Shown: positions 5,169 to 8,474 of the stretch, piece by piece
Layout of the letters: every line of letters begins with the position of its first letter
Numbering within the stretch: the first letter of the stretch is position 1
Source of the DNA: Crocinitomicaceae bacterium
GTDB taxonomy: Bacteria > Bacteroidota > Bacteroidia > Flavobacteriales_G > Salibacteraceae
Reading direction: 5' to 3'
DNA: 8,474 bases
NCBI GenBank assembly: GCA_018623405.1
Contig: JAAZVO010000102.1
Location: 1 to 8,474 of the forward strand
The notes under the pieces: model-generated
Told to the model about the DNA's origin: nothing
The model's database searches: none
The model's input: the letters and a program-made list of their open reading frames with translations, nothing else
Position numbers and translations under genes: made by a program

Positions 5169-6313
5169 GAATTCACCATTTCCATTACTGTTTCTACCCA
5201 TTTTTGTGGGGTGATTTTTTGGGCGAGTTGTTGACTTACATTTCCCATTTCGGCTAATTCATTAGGAGATTTTTGCATCATTTTTTTTAGGGCGGCTTTT
5301 AAGGCTTCTTTGTCTCCACCTTGAAAAGTAAATCCATTTTTACCTTCTGCTAAAAAGGCTTCTTTGGCTCCCACTTGGTCACTCAACACCATGGGCAAAC
5401 CGGCGGCTGCCATTTCATGAACGCTCACACCCCATGGCTCAAAATGACTGGGCAATACATAAAACGTTGCTTGTTGAATTAAAGGCCCAAAATCTTTGGG
5501 TTGTACAAAACCAAGGTGCTCAATGTTATGGTGCTCTACCCTGTTTTCCCATTGATCGCCCGTGCCGGCGCATATCAACTTCCAATCATCAAATCCTTCT
5601 TCCACCAACTCAGTATAGGCCTGCCATAGTTCAAAGATGCCTTTGTGTTTGACGTAGCGGCCGAGGTAGAGGATAGATTTTGGTTTTTGGTTCTTGCCTG
5701 CCTGCCGGGAAGGCAGGGTTTTTGGTTTTCCACCTTCGCTAAAGCTACGGCGGATGAATTGGTTTTCCACCTTCGCTGAAGCTACGGCAGATGAATTGAT
5801 TTTTAAAGCCCTTCGACCTAGCTCAGGGTAAGACTGGAATTGGGAAACGTTGGCAGAATAGAGGCCGGTGAAAATATTAGTGTTGGGAATTCCTAGTTTT
5901 AGGGCGTACTCTTTTTGCTTGCTACCGGTTACAAAGGCAAAATCAAACGTATTGGATACAAAGGGTTTAAGGTAAAGTAACGCTGCTTGTTGTTTGAGGG
6001 TTCCTTTCCATGAGGTATCAAACATGATGACCTTTTTTGCAGCCCCTTTAAAGCTTTTCAATGCTTTTGAATAGTCCTTGTCTATCCAACCGGTCACAAA
6101 AATGGCAGTTGGGTTTTCTTTTGCTAAAAACTCTGGTAGATTTTGGATTTCATTCTTAGGAATTAATTCAATATGTTCTGCCACATCAAATTCAAAGGGA
6201 GCTTCAGGGTTGATGGGCCAATGGACCACTTTAATTTTCCACCCTTTTGGTAGAGGATTAATACAATCTAAGGTGTATTGGGCTAGTTCGGAATATAGGA
6301 AAACTATTTTCAT
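5165..6313 (-). CDS. GT4-type glycosyltransferase with in-frame repeat insert
   Basis: A 382-residue retaining glycosyltransferase of the GT-B/GT4 kind, cytoplasmic or peripheral at the membrane, adding a sugar to a lipid-linked repeat unit. The N-terminal Rossmann-like domain covers residues 1 to about 160. The nucleotide-sugar-binding domain starts at KSILYLGRYVKHKG (212-225) and carries the family's E-x7-E pair, E292 and E300, in FEPWGVSVHEMAAAG. Between the domains, residues 161-212 are a low-complexity basic stretch encoded by palindromic repeats (5678-5833). Ordinary family members have a much shorter linker there. The frame is open and both domains look whole, so the protein may still work. 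The start ATG overlaps the stop of the upstream polymerase gene by one base (TAATG), implying translational coupling. The stop codon lies within a CGCAAAG-family repeat. Donor and acceptor cannot be told. Confidence 0.9.
   Translation of the reverse strand: MKIVFLYSELAQYTLDCINPLPKGWKIKVVHWPINPEAPFEFDVAEHIELIPKNEIQNLPEFLAKENPTAIFVTGWIDKDYSKALKSFKGAAKKVIMFDTSWKGTLKQQAALLYLKPFVSNTFDFAFVTGSKQKEYALKLGIPNTNIFTGLYSANVSQFQSYPELGRRALKINSSAVASAKVENQFIRRSFSEGGKPKTLPSRQAGKNQKPKSILYLGRYVKHKGIFELWQAYTELVEEGFDDWKLICAGTGDQWENRVEHHNIEHLGFVQPKDFGPLIQQATFYVLPSHFEPWGVSVHEMAAAGLPMVLSDQVGAKEAFLAEGKNGFTFQGGDKEALKAALKKMMQKSPNELAEMGNVSQQLAQKITPQKWVETVMEMVNS
5682..5727. repeat. Palindrome flanked by 11-base direct repeats, inside CDS
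   Basis: A 21-base palindrome (5697-5717) has arms CCTGCCT (5697-5703) and AGGCAGG (5711-5717) with one mismatch inside the centre. It is bracketed by perfect 11-base direct repeats GGTTTTTGGTT at 5682-5692 and 5717-5727. This looks like a small element with a target duplication, although slippage could also produce it. It is translated as TLPSRQAGKNQKP. It is related to the intergenic palindrome at 4675-4695. Confidence 0.7.
5724..5797. repeat. 37-base tandem duplication inside CDS, two reading frames
   Basis: Two adjacent 37-base copies, 5724-5760 and 5761-5797, are identical at 35 of 37 positions. Each can fold: TCCACC (5729-5734) pairs with GGCGGA (5749-5754) with one mismatch, around CGCTAAAGC. 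Because 37 is not a multiple of three, the right copy is translated as NSSAVASAKVEN and the left as FIRRSFSEGGKP. Confidence 0.85.
5809..5834. repeat. CCCTTCGACC...CTCAGGGTAAGAC element inside CDS
   Basis: Reads CCCTTCGACCTAGCTCAGGG followed by TAAGAC, with CCCT and AGGG ends able to pair. It resembles the widespread CCCTTCGACT-x-CGCTCAGGG-type dispersed element. On the coding strand it gives SYPELGRRA. It is the third repeat type in the glycosyltransferase insert. Confidence 0.55.
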
Positions 6314-7599
6314 TAAACCTTAATTGACTCAATCTTTACTTTGTAGTAAATCCATACATAAAAAGGAAAACCGGCTAAAAAATAATGACCTTGACGCCCC
6401 ATGTTTATTAGAATAATAACTAAACATGCAGATGAAATGAACCATAAATTAGAATCGATATTGTGCCGTCTTCGAACAAAACCAGAAAGAATCAAAAAAA
6501 TAAATATTCCAAGACCAAATAAACCAGTTTCACTCATTAAACGATTAAACATAGAGTTTGCGTCTTTAGTGTTTAATCCAAACCCAAAAACCTTAATATG
6601 TTTTGTTAATGAATATTTATCAAAGGCCACAGGATGTGAACCAATTCCTGTCCCAAATAAGGGGTTTCTAATAAAATTCTCTTTTGCCACATAAAAGTGG
6701 TTATATAAGATGACTGCTGAACCATGGTAATCAAAAACATTGAACTCTTTTTGCGGGGCATCAATAAAAAGTGATGAAACTCCTTCTATTCTTGACTCAA
6801 ATTCATCACTTGTCTTTGTCAGTTGATTTAATCCCAAAATAGCGAAAGGAATTAATAATAAGGCATACCTAAAAAAACCATAATTTATAGATAGAAGCAG
6901 AGCAGAGAGACCTAAGGCTGCCAAAAAAGTGCTAGAATAACTGAAGTAAACCCCAGCCAATAAAATTAAAGCTGAAAGTCTGCTAAAGAAGAATTTTTTG
7001 TTTTGAAAAATCAAATCGTGAACCGCAACAAATGCTGCGCCACTTAAAAACATGGCATAATAAGTAGGCTCGCCAAAAAAAGTACTAACTCTTATTCCAA
7101 AAGTTCCACCCTCATAAGCGGTTAGGAAACCAAAAAGCCACAATGGCCCAGAACCGGAAGGAGACCCCAAAATATGTCCAATCATTTGAAGCAACCCAAA
7201 TCCTGCACAAAACAAAGAACCAGCTAAATAAAATTTAAAAAGCAGAACCAGCTTCACCCCTGATTTAAATACAATGTAGTAGAAGAATAAATAAGCGGCA
7301 AAAAGCCCAATGAAAACCTTTAAAAAACTGCCAAGGGTATTGTTACCAATGTAAATATGAAATAGGGCTGAAACAAGCAATATTCCTGAAATAATGCCAA
7401 AATGTTTAGGAATACCATATCTAACGAAAAAGATTGGAAAGAGTATGAGGTAGGCTAAGTAGCCATAATAAAAGTCAAATGGTGAGCGAAAAAAATATAA
7501 CCCATTAAATAGGTTAATGGCTAAAGCAACCTTGATGATTAAAGGAAAATAATCGCCCTTTTCATGCACCTTAAAGCTATTATTGGGCCACCTTAACAT
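6313..7599 (-). CDS. O-antigen polymerase/ligase-like (Wzy/WaaL family) membrane protein
   Basis: A 428-residue polytopic inner-membrane protein, likely the polymerase that joins lipid-linked repeat units in the periplasm. There are about ten to twelve hydrophobic segments, for example 18-37, 45-60, 68-84, 92-111, 118-142, 205-220, 223-240, 243-258, 358-374 and 387-400. The large periplasmic loop (about 260-355) contains RNPLFGTGIGSHP (311-323) and is followed by NSMFNRLMSETGLFGLG (348-364); RVSTFFGEPTYYA (170-182) lies upstream. This layout and the R-N-P-x-x-G-x-G and N-x-x-x-x-x-x-x-E-x-G-x-x-G patterns are those of the O-antigen ligase/polymerase superfamily. Polymerase is preferred to ligase because of the glycosyltransferases on either side, but sequence alone does not settle it. 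The ATG overlaps the end of the upstream gene (ATGTTAA), and its own stop overlaps the next start (TAATG). Confidence 0.88.
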   Translation of the reverse strand: MLRWPNNSFKVHEKGDYFPLIIKVALAINLFNGLYFFRSPFDFYYGYLAYLILFPIFFVRYGIPKHFGIISGILLVSALFHIYIGNNTLGSFLKVFIGLFAAYLFFYYIVFKSGVKLVLLFKFYLAGSLFCAGFGLLQMIGHILGSPSGSGPLWLFGFLTAYEGGTFGIRVSTFFGEPTYYAMFLSGAAFVAVHDLIFQNKKFFFSRLSALILLAGVYFSYSSTFLAALGLSALLLSINYGFFRYALLLIPFAILGLNQLTKTSDEFESRIEGVSSLFIDAPQKEFNVFDYHGSAVILYNHFYVAKENFIRNPLFGTGIGSHPVAFDKYSLTKHIKVFGFGLNTKDANSMFNRLMSETGLFGLGIFIFLILSGFVRRRHNIDSNLWFISSACLVIILINMGRQGHYFLAGFPFYVWIYYKVKIESIKV

Positions 7600-8474
7600 T
7601 TGCTAATAGCCTCCAGTCTGTTAATTGTTTGCACTGCAATACCATCCCAACAAAAACACTCTTTAGCTCTATATATAGAAACTTCTTTCATTTGATCCAC
7701 TGTTTTTGGTGGCAAACCGGTAAAAAAATCTAACCCTTTGGTGATTTCCTGTTCTGATGAATTGTGGAGTAATTTTCCATTCTTAATATCTACTATTACC
7801 TCAACTGCCCCAACATCCGTAGCTAATATAGCACATCCTCTTGCCATAGCCTCCAAAATTACATTAGGCATACCCTCTGAATACGAAGGTAAGACCAATA
7901 CATCCATTTCATCTAATAACATTTTAATGGTTTTCGAATCATTGATTTGGCCATAGTAAAAGATATGTGGTTTATTGATTTGATGTTCCTTTTGGAATGG
8001 ACCCACAAAATGAAATTCAAAATCACCCTTTTTTGTTTTTAACACATTGTTCAATTCCCTTATCCCTTTAACTATATCATAACGACCAATGAAAATAAAC
8101 TTTTTCTTTTCACCGGTTTGATTGATGTCATCTGTCAACCAATCTTCACTGATTCCTGTTGGAATTTCAACTATTTTTTTCCTTGTTATACCCACTTTTT
8201 CGATTGTGGTTGTTACTTTTCCACCGTAAGAAAAAACAACATCAGCCTTTTTTAAAATCTGTTTAGTAGGTGGTCTCAATAAAAACTGCTCTAATTTTTG
8301 TTTAATGCCAACCGTTGGTAAAAACATGTTCATGCCATGGAATTTCACCCCAACTTTAGGGCAGTTTTCCAGTTGATTTCTCCGTCTCAAGAGTTCCCAA
8401 CCGGCAAACCCTTTGGTGTAAATAAAATCATAGTGAGAAAGGTCATTTTGAATTGATCGATAAACCTTTTTGGC
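7593..8474 (-). CDS. GT4-type glycosyltransferase, 5' end outside the window
   Basis: The frame is open to the window edge, so the true start lies beyond 8474. An internal TTG at 8388-8390 gives an artificially short version; the 28 codons before it (ending YDFIYTKGFAGWELL) read as normal GT4 sequence. The 293 visible residues include the end of the N-terminal domain (VKFHGMNMF; KADVVFSYGG, where the chain crosses between domains), the second domain starting at KFIFIGRYDIVKG, and the E-x7-E pair in SEGMPNVILEAMARG (E200 and E208 of the visible part), which binds the nucleotide sugar in GT4 enzymes. GAVEVI follows, where family members usually contact the phosphate. It is the first visible gene of the minus-strand run and overlaps the polymerase start by seven bases. 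Sugar specificity is unknown. Codon use is AT-rich, like the polymerase. Confidence 0.9.
   Translation of the reverse strand, partial: AKKVYRSIQNDLSHYDFIYTKGFAGWELLRRRNQLENCPKVGVKFHGMNMFLPTVGIKQKLEQFLLRPPTKQILKKADVVFSYGGKVTTTIEKVGITRKKIVEIPTGISEDWLTDDINQTGEKKKFIFIGRYDIVKGIRELNNVLKTKKGDFEFHFVGPFQKEHQINKPHIFYYGQINDSKTIKMLLDEMDVLVLPSYSEGMPNVILEAMARGCAILATDVGAVEVIVDIKNGKLLHNSSEQEITKGLDFFTGLPPKTVDQMKEVSIYRAKECFCWDGIAVQTINRLEAISKC

Noticed and set aside
6401..6694. Plus-strand open frame of 97 codons inside the polymerase gene
   Set aside because: It is antisense to the polymerase; the composition reflects the complementary strand and not a protein family.
7593..8390. Complete 265-residue glycosyltransferase starting at the TTG at 8388-8390
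   Set aside because: The frame continues without a stop to the window edge, and the 28 extra codons read as genuine GT4 sequence, so the gene is truncated by the window and does not start there.

Overview
The window reads as part of a surface-polysaccharide (exopolysaccharide or O-antigen type) locus from a bacterium of the phylum Bacteroidota, probably in the Flavobacteriia/Sphingobacteriia range. The reasons are the AT-rich composition (roughly 60% A+T by eye), start codons without clear Shine-Dalgarno sites, the gene content, and dispersed intergenic repeats of the TTAACCGCAAAG / CGCAAAG kind. This assignment is inference; no rRNA or other marker is present.

Layout. From 83 to 3440, on the minus strand and read right to left, there is a carbamoyltransferase (620 aa), a GxxExxY protein (128 aa), a 49-residue DUF5989 membrane protein at 748-897, and an SxtJ-family membrane protein (119 aa). 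The carbamoyltransferase, SxtJ and DUF5989 trio resembles the small conserved set that also occurs around sxtI in the saxitoxin cluster. Here it is almost certainly a sugar or polymer O-carbamoylation module. The GxxExxY gene looks like an intruder. A compact divergent promoter region (3441-3503) separates this group from an NAD-dependent nucleotide-sugar epimerase/dehydratase on the plus strand (3504-4433). From 8474 down to 5165, on the minus strand, there is a tightly coupled glycosyltransferase - O-antigen polymerase (Wzy-like) - glycosyltransferase run. The first of these is cut by the window edge.

How the genes fit together. The epimerase would make an activated sugar, the two GT4-type glycosyltransferases would build the repeat unit, the Wzy-like protein would polymerise it, and the carbamoyltransferase would decorate a sugar hydroxyl with carbamoyl phosphate as donor. 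SxtJ and DUF5989 may be its membrane partners (inference).

The most unusual layer is the repeats. At least ten copies of a TTAACCGC...CGCAAAG element occupy the gaps. Their TTAACCGC ends sit 0-3 bases from, or overlap, the stop codons of four of the five minus-strand genes with both ends in the 83-6313 interval, and a few bases from two start codons. The 731-base convergent gap 4434-5164 is a mosaic of several short repeat families and has no gene I can support. A cluster of similar palindromic elements also lies inside the glycosyltransferase gene at 5165-6313, in frame, where it is translated as an extra interdomain linker. One 37-base repeat there is read twice in two different frames.
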